Source: Vibrio sinaloensis
GTDB taxonomy: Bacteria; Pseudomonadota; Gammaproteobacteria; Enterobacterales; Vibrionaceae
Direction: 5' to 3'
DNA length: 64,000 nt
NCBI RefSeq assembly: GCF_000808535.1
Contig: NZ_JWLV01000012.1
Location: 1-64,000, forward strand
The position numbers and the translations under genes were made by a program. Below are positions 8,612 to 17,346 of the stretch, piece after piece. How positions within the stretch are numbered: the stretch's first letter is position 1; every line of letters begins with the position of its first letter. The notes under the pieces were generated by a model, which was not told the origin of the DNA, ran no database searches, and was given only the letters and a program-made list of their open reading frames with translations.

Positions 8612-9394
8612 TTAAAGTGATACATTGAAGAATCGTGCCAAAAAGCCAGGTTCTTGCATGTCTTGTTGTGTGCCAGTGCCTGAATACTGGATTCTAGCGT
8701 TGGAAACACGGTTAGAGGCAATGGTGTTATCAAACGAAATATCATCAGGTCGGATGGTTCCGCTAAGACGAATGTATTCATCACCGGTGTTGAGAGTTAA
8801 CCATTTTTCACCACGAATCACCAAGTTACCGTTGCCCAATACTTCAATCACTTCCACCGTAATTGAACCCGATAGGCTATTGCTTTGGTTGGCACTGGCA
8901 TCACCCGCAAAGGTATTGGTGTTGTTTAGGTCATATGAAAAATTGTAGTCGCCGCCAACTTTCAGCTCCTGGCCACCGACAAATAGAGGCTCCATAGAGG
9001 AATCGTTCTTTTTCGACATGTCCGCATTGGCACTTTTTGCCGCTTTGGTTTTTTCATCGAGCGTGACGGTAATGATGTCACCTACGCCGCGCGGCTTTGA
9101 ATCATCATACAAACTGCTTGTACTTGCGGAGTTAAACAGCGAACCCGTCTCTGCAGCGTAATGTTCGCGTTTGTGTTTAGGGTGGATTGGTGCCCACGCA
9201 GGGTCTCCGGCAACCGGATCATTTCTGCCACGCAGAGTATCCACAATGCCGCTTTGGTCATCACCAGATTTGTCACCCTCAACAGCATCTACGGTCGTTG
9301 TACCGCCAATCACATCCGGCGTTTCAACAGGTGGCTCTAACATCGTACAACCCGACATCACAGTCACAACGAACAAAGCAAATAAACGGTTCAT
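8612..9394 (-). CDS. flgH: Flagellar L-ring lipoprotein FlgH
   Basis: FlgH, 260 residues, the outer-membrane L ring. The N-terminus [16 protein letters not shown] is a lipoprotein signal with Cys16 as the lipidation site. Conserved parts include [21 protein letters not shown] and the C-terminal segment [22 protein letters not shown] (written here as key features only). An upstream TTG at 9415 is in frame, but the ATG at 9394 follows GAGAGGTAATTAGC and gives a proper signal peptide, so it is preferred. It lies between flgG and flgI in the usual order. Confidence 0.96.
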   Translation of the reverse strand: MNRLFALFVVTVMSGCTMLEPPVETPDVIGGTTTVDAVEGDKSGDDQSGIVDTLRGRNDPVAGDPAWAPIHPKHKREHYAAETGSLFNSASTSSLYDDSKPRGVGDIITVTLDEKTKAAKSANADMSKKNDSSMEPLFVGGQELKVGGDYNFSYDLNNTNTFAGDASANQSNSLSGSITVEVIEVLGNGNLVIRGEKWLTLNTGDEYIRLSGTIRPDDISFDNTIASNRVSNARIQYSGTGTQQDMQEPGFLARFFNVSL

Positions 9395-9418
9395 GCTAAT
9401 TACCTCTCGCGTCAAAGA

Positions 9419-10207
9419 TTAAAGTTGTTGGTTCACAAAGCTCATCATCTTGTCGACTGCCGAGATAACTTTTGAGTTCATCTCGTAGACGCGTTGAGCT
9501 TCAATCATGTTGACCAACTCTTCTGTCACATTGACGTTTGATGTTTCAAGCATCGATTGACGAATGTCACCAAATCCATCAAACCCAGGAACGCCTTCTT
9601 GTGGGTCACCACTTGCACCCGTCGGTAAGTAAAGGTTCTGACCTACTGGCTCAAGGCCGCCTGGGTTAATAAAATCAACCGTGGTAATCTGCCCAACCAC
9701 CACGTTGTTTTGCTCACCACGAACACGCACTGAGACTTCACCGTCTGTGCCCACCGTAATACTGATGGCATCTTCTGGAATCACAATTTCAGGCTGTAAA
9801 TTGTAGCCCGAGCCTGAAGTCACGATGGCACCTTCGTCATTGACGGTAAACTGACCATTACGTGTATAACCAATGTTTCCATCAGGCATGAGGATTTGGA
9901 AAAAGCCATCCCCTTCGATCATCATGTCTAGGCTGTTATTGGTTGTTTGCGTGTTACCTTGAGTGTGCACTTTTTGTGTCGCGACAACTTTCGAACCTGC
10001 GCCTAACATCAAACCCGATGGCAGTTCGGTATTTTGCGATGACTGGCCACCCGGTTGATTGATGTTTTGGTAGAACAGATCTTCAAACACCGCACGGCTT
10101 TTCTTGTAACCAACGGTTGAGGCGTTTGCTAGGTTGTTCGAAATGGTTGAAATGTTGGTTTGCTGAGCATCTAAGCCCGTTTTACTTACCCATAATGCCG
10201 GATGCAT
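9419..10207 (-). CDS. flgG: Flagellar distal rod protein FlgG
   Basis: FlgG, 262 residues, main subunit of the distal rod. The N-terminal rod/hook motif NNLANASTVGYKKSRAVFED is seen at residues about 26-45, and the C-terminal helix with EELVNMIEAQRVYEMNSKVI is conserved. It has no signal peptide because it is exported through the flagellar type III system. It lies 20 bases after flgF and 24 before flgH, within one operon. Confidence 0.97.
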   Translation of the reverse strand: MHPALWVSKTGLDAQQTNISTISNNLANASTVGYKKSRAVFEDLFYQNINQPGGQSSQNTELPSGLMLGAGSKVVATQKVHTQGNTQTTNNSLDMMIEGDGFFQILMPDGNIGYTRNGQFTVNDEGAIVTSGSGYNLQPEIVIPEDAISITVGTDGEVSVRVRGEQNNVVVGQITTVDFINPGGLEPVGQNLYLPTGASGDPQEGVPGFDGFGDIRQSMLETSNVNVTEELVNMIEAQRVYEMNSKVISAVDKMMSFVNQQL

Positions 10208-10227
10208 AATCTTCTCCTAAATCTCTA

Positions 10228-10977
10228 TTAGCTCATACGAAGCAGAGAATCTGACGATTTGTCCATCTCTTCTGCTGTGCTCATCATCTTCACTTGCATT
10301 TCAAACTGGCGTTGCAAGTCAATCAGGCTGGTCATTTCACCGATAGCATTCACGTTACTACCTTCAATTGCGCCTGTGAGCAGTTTTACACCGGCATCCG
10401 CTTCGTATGCCGCATTAGGATCTTTAGCTCGGAATAAGCCATTAACATCTTTGAATAGTGATTGATTGTCGGTATTTGTCAGCTTGATGCGATCGACAAC
10501 TTCGATGGCATCCGCTGGTGCACCTTGGGGTACGACCGAAATCGTGCCATCTGTGCCGATCTCAACTTTACTAAGAGGAATAGGCAGGGTGATTGGAGCG
10601 CCTGTTTCCCCTAGCACTAAGTTGCCATTACCACTGACAAGTAAGCCGTTCACATCAATCTTTAGGTTGCCATCACGAGTCAGGCCCTCTTTGCCCGTTT
10701 TATCGAGCACCGATATCCAGCCATTGCCTTCAATCGTTACATCGAGATCTCGTCCTGTCGTAATAACACTGCCTTGTTGGAAATTATGCCCTGGGCGCTC
10801 TGTCATGCTAAATACTCGAGTCGGTAGTCCTTCTCCGTATGCTTGCATCGAACGAGCTTGCGCCAAATCAGCACGGAAACCCGTGGTACTGACGTTTGCC
10901 AAGTTGTTTGCTCTAAGCTGCAAAGCCTGCATATTTTGCTTGGCTCCGCTCATAGCAAGATAGAGTGCGCGATCCAT
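10228..10977 (-). CDS. flgF: Flagellar proximal rod protein FlgF
   Basis: FlgF, 249 residues, a proximal rod component. It begins MDRALYLAMSGAKQNMQAL and has the rod signature NNLANVSTTGFRADLAQARS. The C-terminal MTSLIDLQRQFEMQVKMMS helix is typical. The frame stays open four codons further, but the ATG at 10977 follows GGAGCAAATT and matches the family. It starts a new transcription unit: a full sigma-54 promoter lies at 11013-11028, so flgFGHIJ can be expressed apart from flgBCDE. Confidence 0.96.
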   Translation of the reverse strand: MDRALYLAMSGAKQNMQALQLRANNLANVSTTGFRADLAQARSMQAYGEGLPTRVFSMTERPGHNFQQGSVITTGRDLDVTIEGNGWISVLDKTGKEGLTRDGNLKIDVNGLLVSGNGNLVLGETGAPITLPIPLSKVEIGTDGTISVVPQGAPADAIEVVDRIKLTNTDNQSLFKDVNGLFRAKDPNAAYEADAGVKLLTGAIEGSNVNAIGEMTSLIDLQRQFEMQVKMMSTAEEMDKSSDSLLRMS

Positions 10978-11012
10978 AATTTGCTCCAAAAATCACAATT
11001 CGGATCAATAAA

Positions 11013-11028
11013 TGCAATTGCAATGCCA
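11013..11028 (-). promoter_or_regulatory. Sigma-54 promoter of flgFGHIJ
   Basis: On the minus strand the site reads TGGCATTGCAATTGCA, matching TGGCAY-N5-TTGCW with exact spacing. It lies 36 bases upstream of the flgF ATG, so the leader is short. Confidence 0.8.
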
Positions 11029-11191
11029 ACTTTAATTTTACTTTAAAGTCAATAATTTACATGGACAACAAGGAGAAAGGAGGCAAAAAAAGATAGGGAT
11101 GGCGGTATGCGGCAATAATAACAAGCTGATGATTGCCACCAGCTTGCCATTCAGATTATTGCACGATGCAGCCTTGTTAGATTCGCTGAAA

Positions 11192-12508
11192 TTATCGAAT
11201 CTGCAGGATGTTTTGTTGCGTTTGGTTATGCACTTCAAGTGAACGAGAGTTCGCTTGGAAGTTACGTTGAGCTGTAATGAGATCCACTAGCTCTTGGGTC
11301 ATATCAATGTTGGATTGCTCCAACGTACCACTGTTGATAGAACCGAAAGAGCCTTTGTTAGACTCACCCCAGATCTTGTCACCAGAGAACTGAGTAGCAT
11401 CCCACTGAGTGCCACCTTTCTTATCAAGACCTTGCTCATTCGCAACGCGAACCATAGCGACACGGCCCAAGGTGATATTTTCACCATTCGAGTATGTGCC
11501 AAGGACGCTACCATTTTCATCAAAATCCACTTTGGTTAAGAAACCCGTGGTTGCACCATCTTCATCAAACTTGGTTAGCTCGAAAGGAGCGGCAAATTGT
11601 GTCGCACTATCAAGGCCGAAGGACAACGTTTGACTAACATCAGCACCATTTAGGTTAATCGCATTTGGATCATCAGGGCCTGTACCACCTAATGGACCAG
11701 AAACGATATTATTGCCGCTGTTAAGGCTGGCTAATGTACCATCGTTGTTGAACTTCATTGTGTGACCCACATGACCTGTTGGCGTTGTCGCATCACCACC
11801 AAGAATGTTAACAGGCTTTTCACCCGCACTGTCGGTCACGGTGTAGTAGGTTTGCCACGTGTTCGCTTGTGTTTGATCCTTCAAGTAGTAGGTTGTCAAC
11901 TTATACGACTGACCCATAGAGTCGTAAATTGTCGATGAAGTTGAACGGTTGTACGTTTCAGGATCGGAGTAGTCAAACAGGGTTGGATCTTTTAGATCGC
12001 CACCCGCTGGCAAGTTTACACCGACTTCAATATTGGACGTTTGCTTTGGTTTGCCGAATTCTTTTGGAATGTTAATTGGCGAAGGCTCATATGAGAGAAC
12101 GTCACCCGTATCGCCATTAACTTGATAACCTAACAGGTATTCATCGTTCGCTGTTACCATGTAGTTATCTTTGTTCAGGTGAAACGCACCGTTTCGCGTT
12201 AACTCATTAGTCGTCGGTGTTAAACGATCTTTTGCTACCGCAAAGAAACCTGTACCGCTGATACGCAAATCCATTGGGTTGTTCGTGTAAACGCTCGACC
12301 CTTCGTGGAATTGCTGAGCTACTTTTTGCGCTTGGACACCACCACCTGGTGTTGTTTTAGCGTTTGTAAACAGTGAGTTAGAGTAAACATCACCAAACTC
12401 TGCACGCGACTCTTTAAAGCCGAATGTGTTCGCGTTTGCGATGTTGTTACTGGTTGTATTCAAATCTAATTGAGCAGCGGAAATACCGCTTAATGCAACA
12501 TAAGACAT
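11192..12508 (-). CDS. flgE: Flagellar hook protein FlgE
   Basis: FlgE, 438 residues, the hook subunit. It begins MSYVALSGISAAQLDLNTTS with the rod/hook signature NNIANANTFGFKESRAEFGD. The C-terminus contains NIDMTQELVDLITAQRNFQA and ends QNILQIR. The central domain is about 300 residues, typical of vibrio hooks. It is the fourth gene of flgBCDE and is preceded by the hook-cap gene flgD. The 214 bases downstream carry the flgF promoter; no convincing terminator was seen. Confidence 0.96.
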   Translation of the reverse strand: MSYVALSGISAAQLDLNTTSNNIANANTFGFKESRAEFGDVYSNSLFTNAKTTPGGGVQAQKVAQQFHEGSSVYTNNPMDLRISGTGFFAVAKDRLTPTTNELTRNGAFHLNKDNYMVTANDEYLLGYQVNGDTGDVLSYEPSPINIPKEFGKPKQTSNIEVGVNLPAGGDLKDPTLFDYSDPETYNRSTSSTIYDSMGQSYKLTTYYLKDQTQANTWQTYYTVTDSAGEKPVNILGGDATTPTGHVGHTMKFNNDGTLASLNSGNNIVSGPLGGTGPDDPNAINLNGADVSQTLSFGLDSATQFAAPFELTKFDEDGATTGFLTKVDFDENGSVLGTYSNGENITLGRVAMVRVANEQGLDKKGGTQWDATQFSGDKIWGESNKGSFGSINSGTLEQSNIDMTQELVDLITAQRNFQANSRSLEVHNQTQQNILQIR

Positions 12509-12551
12509 TCCAAATTCTCCTATCTAGCTAGCATAGTTGCTTTTACAAGCG

Positions 12552-13262
12552 TTACGCTTTACCAACTTCTAGTACTTCAGCAAGTCGAACTGGCGACTCA
12601 AAGCCAGCCAGATTGAGCAGTACGTTACCATCACCTTTACCCAGAAGAACGCTGTTGACGTTTGCATAAGTCGAAACTTCAAACTCTTTGCTTTCTCCAT
12701 CAAGTAAGCCCGCAGCTCTCACTTTGTACTTACCTGCCGGCAATGGATTACCGTTTGAATCTTTGCCGTCCCATTCGACGCGGCTATCACCCGAAGGCTT
12801 AGACCCCGCATCAAAGGTACGAACGAGCTGCCCCATTTGGTCTTCTATTCGAACCATCAAGTTATCAACGGCTTGAGGTAGCTTAACCATGGCAGCCATA
12901 CTGCCGTCATCTTTTTTCACACCAGCAGCACCCGGAATCAACACATCACGTCCAACCAAGGAAGAGGCTTGAAGCGCTTGATTTGAAGTCATCGAAGCAT
13001 TCAAACTTTCAAACTGGTTATTCATTTTGCCGATGCCGTCTACTGTCGCGAATGACGCCATTTGTGCAATCATCTGGTCATTGCTGACCGGCTTAAACGG
13101 ATCCTGTTGAGAAAGTTGCTTCGTGAGCAAAGATAAGAAGTCTTCTTGTTTAAGATCCTGCTTACCTGTGGTCTCATTTGGCTTATTCTTGTCCTGAAGC
13201 TGTTTAAGCTGGTCGATATAGGACAAGCTGCTTTGACCAACATTGTTAATGCCATCGGCCAT
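12552..13262 (-). CDS. flgD: Flagellar hook capping protein FlgD
   Basis: FlgD, 236 residues, the scaffold cap that guides FlgE assembly. The N-terminal export and cap region contains DFLSLLTKQLSQQDPFKPV and NDQMIAQMASFATVDGI (about residues 42-80). The C-terminal half has the Ig-like/tudor fold segment VEWDGKDSNGNPLPAGKYKV. It lies between flgC and flgE as expected. No signal peptide is present, consistent with type III export. Confidence 0.96.
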   Translation of the reverse strand: MADGINNVGQSSLSYIDQLKQLQDKNKPNETTGKQDLKQEDFLSLLTKQLSQQDPFKPVSNDQMIAQMASFATVDGIGKMNNQFESLNASMTSNQALQASSLVGRDVLIPGAAGVKKDDGSMAAMVKLPQAVDNLMVRIEDQMGQLVRTFDAGSKPSGDSRVEWDGKDSNGNPLPAGKYKVRAAGLLDGESKEFEVSTYANVNSVLLGKGDGNVLLNLAGFESPVRLAEVLEVGKA

Positions 13263-13279
13263 ATGTTACCCCCTTATCC

Positions 13280-13696
13280 CTATTGACCCATCTGCAGCGT
13301 ACGCAGCAGCATTTGTTTACTTGCATCTGCCACTTGCACGTTCGTTTGGTACGAGCGAGAAGCAGAAATCATGTTTGCCATTTCTTCCATCACATTGACA
13401 TTAGGCTTGTAGATATAGCCTTCGTCATTCGCGAGCGGGTGATCTGGGTTGTATTCCGCACTGAGCGGTTTATCGCTTTCCACGATACCCATAACCTTGA
13501 CTGGCACAGTATGATCGTTGCCATACTTAGCCTTACTTAACTCCGCACCAAATACAGCGTGGCGCGCTTTGTATGTATCTTTAGCCGAGCTAGACACGCT
13601 GTCTGCGTTGGCTAAGTTACTTGAAGTCGTATTTAGACGAACAGACTCAGCGCTCATGGCAGAGCCAGTAACATTGAAGACGTTGAATAAGCTCAT
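13280..13696 (-). CDS. flgC: Flagellar proximal rod protein FlgC
   Basis: FlgC, 138 residues, rod subunit. It begins MSLFNVFNVTGSAMSAESVR with the rod signature LNTTSSNLANADS, and the C-terminal NVMEEMANMISASRSYQTNV is the conserved helix. The flgB stop codon TAG is immediately followed by the flgC ATG, with no spacer, indicating translational coupling. Confidence 0.97.
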   Translation of the reverse strand: MSLFNVFNVTGSAMSAESVRLNTTSSNLANADSVSSSAKDTYKARHAVFGAELSKAKYGNDHTVPVKVMGIVESDKPLSAEYNPDHPLANDEGYIYKPNVNVMEEMANMISASRSYQTNVQVADASKQMLLRTLQMGQ

Positions 13697-14095
13697 CTAG
13701 TTACTCCCTTTTAAAGCTTTCGTTAAGTTCTTGAATTTACTTCCTAGGAAGTCAAGTGAGGCTTGGTGTCTTATTTGGTTTTGCATAAATAGATTACGCT
13801 CCAAATCAACATCCACAGTATTGCCATCACCTGTGTCAGGTTGGGTTGGAAGACGATACATCACTTCCCCTGTCACGCGAGTAGAGGCAGGAATATGCCG
13901 ACTATCAGTACGGCTAAGACCAATGCTTGCCCCTGATGTTGCCGCCTGCAAAGCCCTCTGGAAGTCCATTCCTTTCGACTTATACCCAGGCGTATTCGCT
14001 TGAGCAATATTGGTTGAAATAACCTCAGCATTGCGCTCACGAAGCCCAACAGTGTGTTGGTGAATACCTAAAGCATTGTCGAATGAAATAGCCAT
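13697..14095 (-). CDS. flgB: Flagellar proximal rod protein FlgB
   Basis: FlgB, 132 residues, rod subunit closest to the MS ring. It begins MAISFDNALGIHQHTVGLRE and contains the rod signature NIAQANTPGYKSKGMDFQRA. It is the first gene of flgBCDE and has two tandem sigma-54 sites upstream. Length and sequence fit the family closely. Confidence 0.97.
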   Translation of the reverse strand: MAISFDNALGIHQHTVGLRERNAEVISTNIAQANTPGYKSKGMDFQRALQAATSGASIGLSRTDSRHIPASTRVTGEVMYRLPTQPDTGDGNTVDVDLERNLFMQNQIRHQASLDFLGSKFKNLTKALKGSN

Positions 14096-14139
14096 GTTAA
14101 CCTCTACATAAAGAACTGACCGTTACTAATGAAATACAA

Positions 14140-14155
14140 AGCAAGTAGCGTACCA
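14140..14155 (-). promoter_or_regulatory. Sigma-54 promoter of flgBCDE, proximal site
   Basis: On the minus strand the site reads TGGTACGCTACTTGCT, a perfect match to TGGYACG-N4-TTGCW. It lies 45 bases upstream of the flgB start codon. Confidence 0.85.
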
Positions 14156-14200
14156 ACTTTAAGGAACAAGATACTTCACTTCGATCTCGACAAGTAATCC

Positions 14201-14216
14201 AGCAAAAAATACGCCA
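14201..14216 (-). promoter_or_regulatory. Second sigma-54-like site upstream of flgB
   Basis: On the minus strand the site reads TGGCGTATTTTTTGCT, with GG and GC at the right spacing. It lies 61 bases upstream of the proximal site. It may be a real tandem promoter or a non-productive sigma-54 binding site. Confidence 0.5.
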
Positions 14217-14285
14217 AGTTTAGATTGCTAAAAGATTGGAATGTCATCATTGAGTATACAAGTTATTTATCGACAGCAACAAAAA

Positions 14286-14308
14286 AGCCCAGCACGTCAG
14301 GCTGGGCT
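14286..14308 (-). terminator. Intrinsic terminator after cheR
   Basis: AGCCCAGC/GCTGGGCT with a seven-base loop, followed on the minus strand by TTTTTTGTT. It separates the cheV-cheR unit from the flgB promoters. Confidence 0.9.
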
Positions 14309-14328
14309 TAATAATTTTGCATGTCGGT

Positions 14329-15156
14329 TTATTTGAGCTTGTAAATGATACCTGGGTTACAGCGAACCATTTCAAAACGATCAGTCAGCCCGGTCAATGA
14401 CTCAGAAGCACCAAGCAACAAGTAACCACCTGGGTTGAGGCTATTAGCCATCTGATTGAGAACCTTAGACTTCATGTCTGGCGAAAAGTAAATCAACACG
14501 TTTCGACAAAAGATAATATCGAACTTGCCAAGCAAAGCGTAACTATCCATCAGGTTTTGAGGACGGAAATTCACCAAACGCTTGACGTTATCCTTTACTT
14601 TCATTCGACCATCGCCTGCGTCTTCAAAGAAGTTGCGACGGCGCTCGGGTGAAAGGCCGCGACCTAGTGCAAGGTTGTCGTAGATCCCCGCTCGACACAT
14701 GTCCAACATACTGGCAGAGATGTCGGTTGCCGTTATCGACGTGCTCGGCAACATGCCAGGTTTGCGCTGTTGGGTCTCCAAAATAGTCATCGCCATTGAA
14801 TACGGCTCTTGACCAGAAGAACTTGCCGCAGACCAGATTTTGATTGGGCGCTTATTAGCCGCAACTTCCGGTAATAGCTTGTTCGCAAGCACTTCAAAAG
14901 GATAAGTATCACGGAACCAAAGCGTCTCGTTAGTCGTCATTGCGTCAACGGCAGCAACGCGTAACTCTCGATTACGTCCCGTCACGACATCTCGTAACAA
15001 GTCAGACAATGAGCCCAATTTGAACTTAGTCACTAACGGGCTCAAACGACTTCTCACTAGGTACTGTTTGCTATCACCCAATACGATGCCACATTGAGAC
15101 TCTAAAAAACGGCTGAAATCACGATATTCTTGATCGCTTATAGTTATCGCTGTCAT
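14329..15156 (-). CDS. cheR: Chemotaxis protein methyltransferase CheR
   Basis: CheR, 275 residues, methylates glutamates on chemoreceptors with S-adenosylmethionine. The N-terminal helical domain (residues 1-80) holds EYRDFSRFLESQCGIVLGDS. The catalytic domain has KIWSAASSSGQEPYSMAM, FDIIFCRNVLIYF and PGGYLLLGASESL. It follows cheV by ten bases and is probably co-transcribed with it. This cheV-cheR pair beside flgA/flgB is the usual vibrio arrangement. Other cheR copies may exist elsewhere in the genome. Confidence 0.95.
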   Translation of the reverse strand: MTAITISDQEYRDFSRFLESQCGIVLGDSKQYLVRSRLSPLVTKFKLGSLSDLLRDVVTGRNRELRVAAVDAMTTNETLWFRDTYPFEVLANKLLPEVAANKRPIKIWSAASSSGQEPYSMAMTILETQQRKPGMLPSTSITATDISASMLDMCRAGIYDNLALGRGLSPERRRNFFEDAGDGRMKVKDNVKRLVNFRPQNLMDSYALLGKFDIIFCRNVLIYFSPDMKSKVLNQMANSLNPGGYLLLGASESLTGLTDRFEMVRCNPGIIYKLK

Positions 15157-15166
15157 TAATTTCTCT

Positions 15167-16093
15167 TTATTCTGTCAGCGCAGTTTTCACTGCATTACCA
15201 AGCTCATCCGGGTTAAATTTGGCGATGAAAGAGTTCGCGCCTACCCGCTCGACCATCGCTTGGTTAAATACACCACTCAATGATGAGTGCAGGATAACAT
15301 ATAGATTTTTTAAATCCGCATGGCGACGAATTTCTGCAGTCAATGTGTAACCATCCATCTCTGGCATCTCAATATCAGAAATCACCAAAGAGATTTGATC
15401 GTAAATGCTGCCCTCAGCGGCCATCTCGACCAATTTTTCGTACGCTTCTTTGCCATCTTTCACGGCAACAACTTCGAAACCTAACGAGGTAATAGCACGC
15501 TCAACTTGTTTTCTTGCTACCGTCGAGTCATCCGCAATAAGAATACGACGAACAATCTCTTTCTCGGTTTCAACTTGAGCAATTTCTTCGCTGATCGCTG
15601 AATCCATGGTCTCGTCAACTGGTGCGATTTCTGCAAGGATTTTTTCAACGTCAAGAATTTCGACAAGTTCGTTGTCAATATTGGTCACTGCCGTTAGGTA
15701 GTTGGCTTTACCCGCACCATCAGGCGGTGGAAGAATCGCTTCCCAGTGCATGTTGATGATACGCTCAACAGAGGTCACAAGAAACGCTTGGATGGTACGG
15801 TTAAACTCGGCAATAACGACAAATGCTTTGTCTACGTCTGTTGTAGGACGACCGCCAATGGCTAAACTTAAATCAATAACTGATACCGTATGGCCACGTA
15901 TATGAGCAACACCTTTTACAAGAGGGTGTAAGTTTGGCATTGAAGTAAGCTTAGGGCACTGAAGTACCTCTTTTACTTTAAATACGTTAATACCGTAACG
16001 CTGACGCCCCATTAGACGAAACGTTAGCAGTTCCAATCGGTTTTGACCGACGAGTTGTGTACGCTGATTCACGGAATCAAGAATACCCGTCAT
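15167..16093 (-). CDS. cheV: Chemotaxis coupling protein CheV
   Basis: CheV, 308 residues, an adaptor between receptors and CheA. The CheW-like domain spans about residues 10-160 (VKGVAHIRGHTVSVIDLS). The receiver domain spans 183-305, with acidic residues Asp188/189, the phospho-acceptor Asp240 in LVISDIEMPEMDGY, and Lys near FIAKFNPDEL. It is divergent from flgA, with only 79 bases between the two start codons, so the two promoters are close together. I could not define either promoter with confidence. Confidence 0.96.
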   Translation of the reverse strand: MTGILDSVNQRTQLVGQNRLELLTFRLMGRQRYGINVFKVKEVLQCPKLTSMPNLHPLVKGVAHIRGHTVSVIDLSLAIGGRPTTDVDKAFVVIAEFNRTIQAFLVTSVERIINMHWEAILPPPDGAGKANYLTAVTNIDNELVEILDVEKILAEIAPVDETMDSAISEEIAQVETEKEIVRRILIADDSTVARKQVERAITSLGFEVVAVKDGKEAYEKLVEMAAEGSIYDQISLVISDIEMPEMDGYTLTAEIRRHADLKNLYVILHSSLSGVFNQAMVERVGANSFIAKFNPDELGNAVKTALTE

Positions 16094-16172
16094 AAGCTCA
16101 TCTCCATCTCAAACTTTCATGCTAAAAAAATGGTAGTCTACTGAAGACCATGAAAAAAACCAGAGAAACAGA

Positions 16173-16919
16173 ATGATGTATTCAAAATCACACTTGTGCT
16201 CTTTTTCCATAACTAATTGTAGAGCTTTCTATAAAAAGTTTTATAAGTCTATCGGCTTTTTATTCTTTTTCTTGAGTTTTTCAGCGACATCAGCAACAGA
16301 AAGTCAAATTTCTCTCATTCAACAAGCCGCCGAGCAACATATCTTGGATAACATAGAGAGCCCGGTTGGCGGCAATCTAAATGCAAAAGCCGCCTCTATA
16401 GATAGTAGGATCTTTGCCACAGATTGCCCGACTGGTTTGCAAACCTCTTCTACATCGACAAATCCAAATGCCAGCAATATTACGGTTTTGGTCGAGTGCC
16501 AAAACGATAACTGGCGAGTCTATGTGCCAGTGCGCCTCACAAGAACTGGGCCACAAGTAACCTTGACCACACCACTCTCAAGGGGGCAAATCATTGCTTC
16601 CACTGATGTCACTATTAGTATGGTAGACTTGCAACGCTATAGGCGGCAAGGCTTTTCCACTCTAGATGCCGTAATTGGTGCAAAAACAAAAAAAAATCTG
16701 CGTAGCGGCGAAGTAATTGAAGAAAATGATATTTGTGTCGTCTGCCGAAATGAAACGGTCACCATCAAAGCGGTCAAGTCAGGAATGGTGATCACGACAA
16801 AAGGGGTCGCACTGACAGATGGATCTCATGGCGAACAGATTAGAGTGAAAAACAGCAAATCAAATCGTATAATAGAAGGACGCGTAACCGGAATATCTGA
16901 AGTCACTGTTGTATTCTAG
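16173..16919 (+). CDS. flgA: Flagellar P-ring assembly chaperone FlgA
   Basis: FlgA, 248 residues, the periplasmic chaperone for P-ring (FlgI) formation. A hydrophobic signal-like stretch lies at residues about 27-42, after an unusually long N-terminal extension rich in Lys, Phe and Ser. The mature part has two cysteines near ATDCPTGLQ and VLVECQNDN, then an SAF-type C-terminal domain with TTPLSRGQIIASTDV and ALTDGSHGEQIRVKN. Two ATG codons in tandem (16173 and 16176) are possible starts and neither has a strong Shine-Dalgarno. The gene is the first of the rightward flgA-flgM-flgN set. Confidence 0.93.
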   Translation: MMYSKSHLCSFSITNCRAFYKKFYKSIGFLFFFLSFSATSATESQISLIQQAAEQHILDNIESPVGGNLNAKAASIDSRIFATDCPTGLQTSSTSTNPNASNITVLVECQNDNWRVYVPVRLTRTGPQVTLTTPLSRGQIIASTDVTISMVDLQRYRRQGFSTLDAVIGAKTKKNLRSGEVIEENDICVVCRNETVTIKAVKSGMVITTKGVALTDGSHGEQIRVKNSKSNRIIEGRVTGISEVTVVF

Positions 16920-16950
16920 CGTTATTTCCCTAACACCCTTAAAAAAACGC

Positions 16951-16977
16951 TAAAGTTATTTCCCGTAAAGTCGATAT
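16951..16977 (+). promoter_or_regulatory. Sigma-28 (FliA) promoter of flgMN
   Basis: TAAA, 15 bases, then GTCGATAT; this is very close to TAAA-N15-GCCGATAA. It lies 38 bases upstream of the flgM ATG. Control of the anti-sigma-28 factor by sigma-28 itself is a known feedback in flagellar systems. Confidence 0.8.
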
Positions 16978-17014
16978 GGACGGTACAGGTTTTTAATATT
17001 GAAAAGGCTCAAAT

Positions 17015-17329
17015 ATGGCAGGCATAGATAATATTCGTTCTGGTCAAACGATGACAACGTCGACAAGTCGAAGCGCAGTACGAAATGACAAACCCACTTC
17101 AGATACCGAATCGGCAAAAAAATCCACCGTTGCCCAAGACTCTGTTTCATTAAGTACACAGGGCAAAGCAGTCGGAGAAATGCACTCACAAATGGCCAGT
17201 CAGCCTAGCTTTGATAAAGCGAAGGTAGCGGCAATTAAAGAAGCGATTGCAAATGGGTCTTATACCGTTGATCCTGAAAAACTCGCTGACAATATGATGA
17301 AGTTCGAAAAAGAACTCGGTGGTTTGTAA
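17015..17329 (+). CDS. flgM: Anti-sigma-28 factor FlgM
   Basis: FlgM, 104 residues, binds FliA until the hook is finished and is then exported. The N-terminal half is rich in Ser, Thr, Asp and Lys and probably disordered. The conserved sigma-binding C-terminal part is at residues about 65-104 (KVAAIKEAIANGSYTVDPEKLA, key features AIKEAIANG and YTVDPEKLA). It begins MAGIDNIRSGQ. It is followed after 17 bases by flgN and preceded by a sigma-28 promoter. Confidence 0.96.
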   Translation: MAGIDNIRSGQTMTTSTSRSAVRNDKPTSDTESAKKSTVAQDSVSLSTQGKAVGEMHSQMASQPSFDKAKVAAIKEAIANGSYTVDPEKLADNMMKFEKELGGL

Positions 17330-17346
17330 TCTAGAGATTTTCTTTT

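Noticed and set aside
10466..10963. 165-codon frame antisense to flgF
   Set aside because: Shadow frame with no motif, entirely inside a certain gene.
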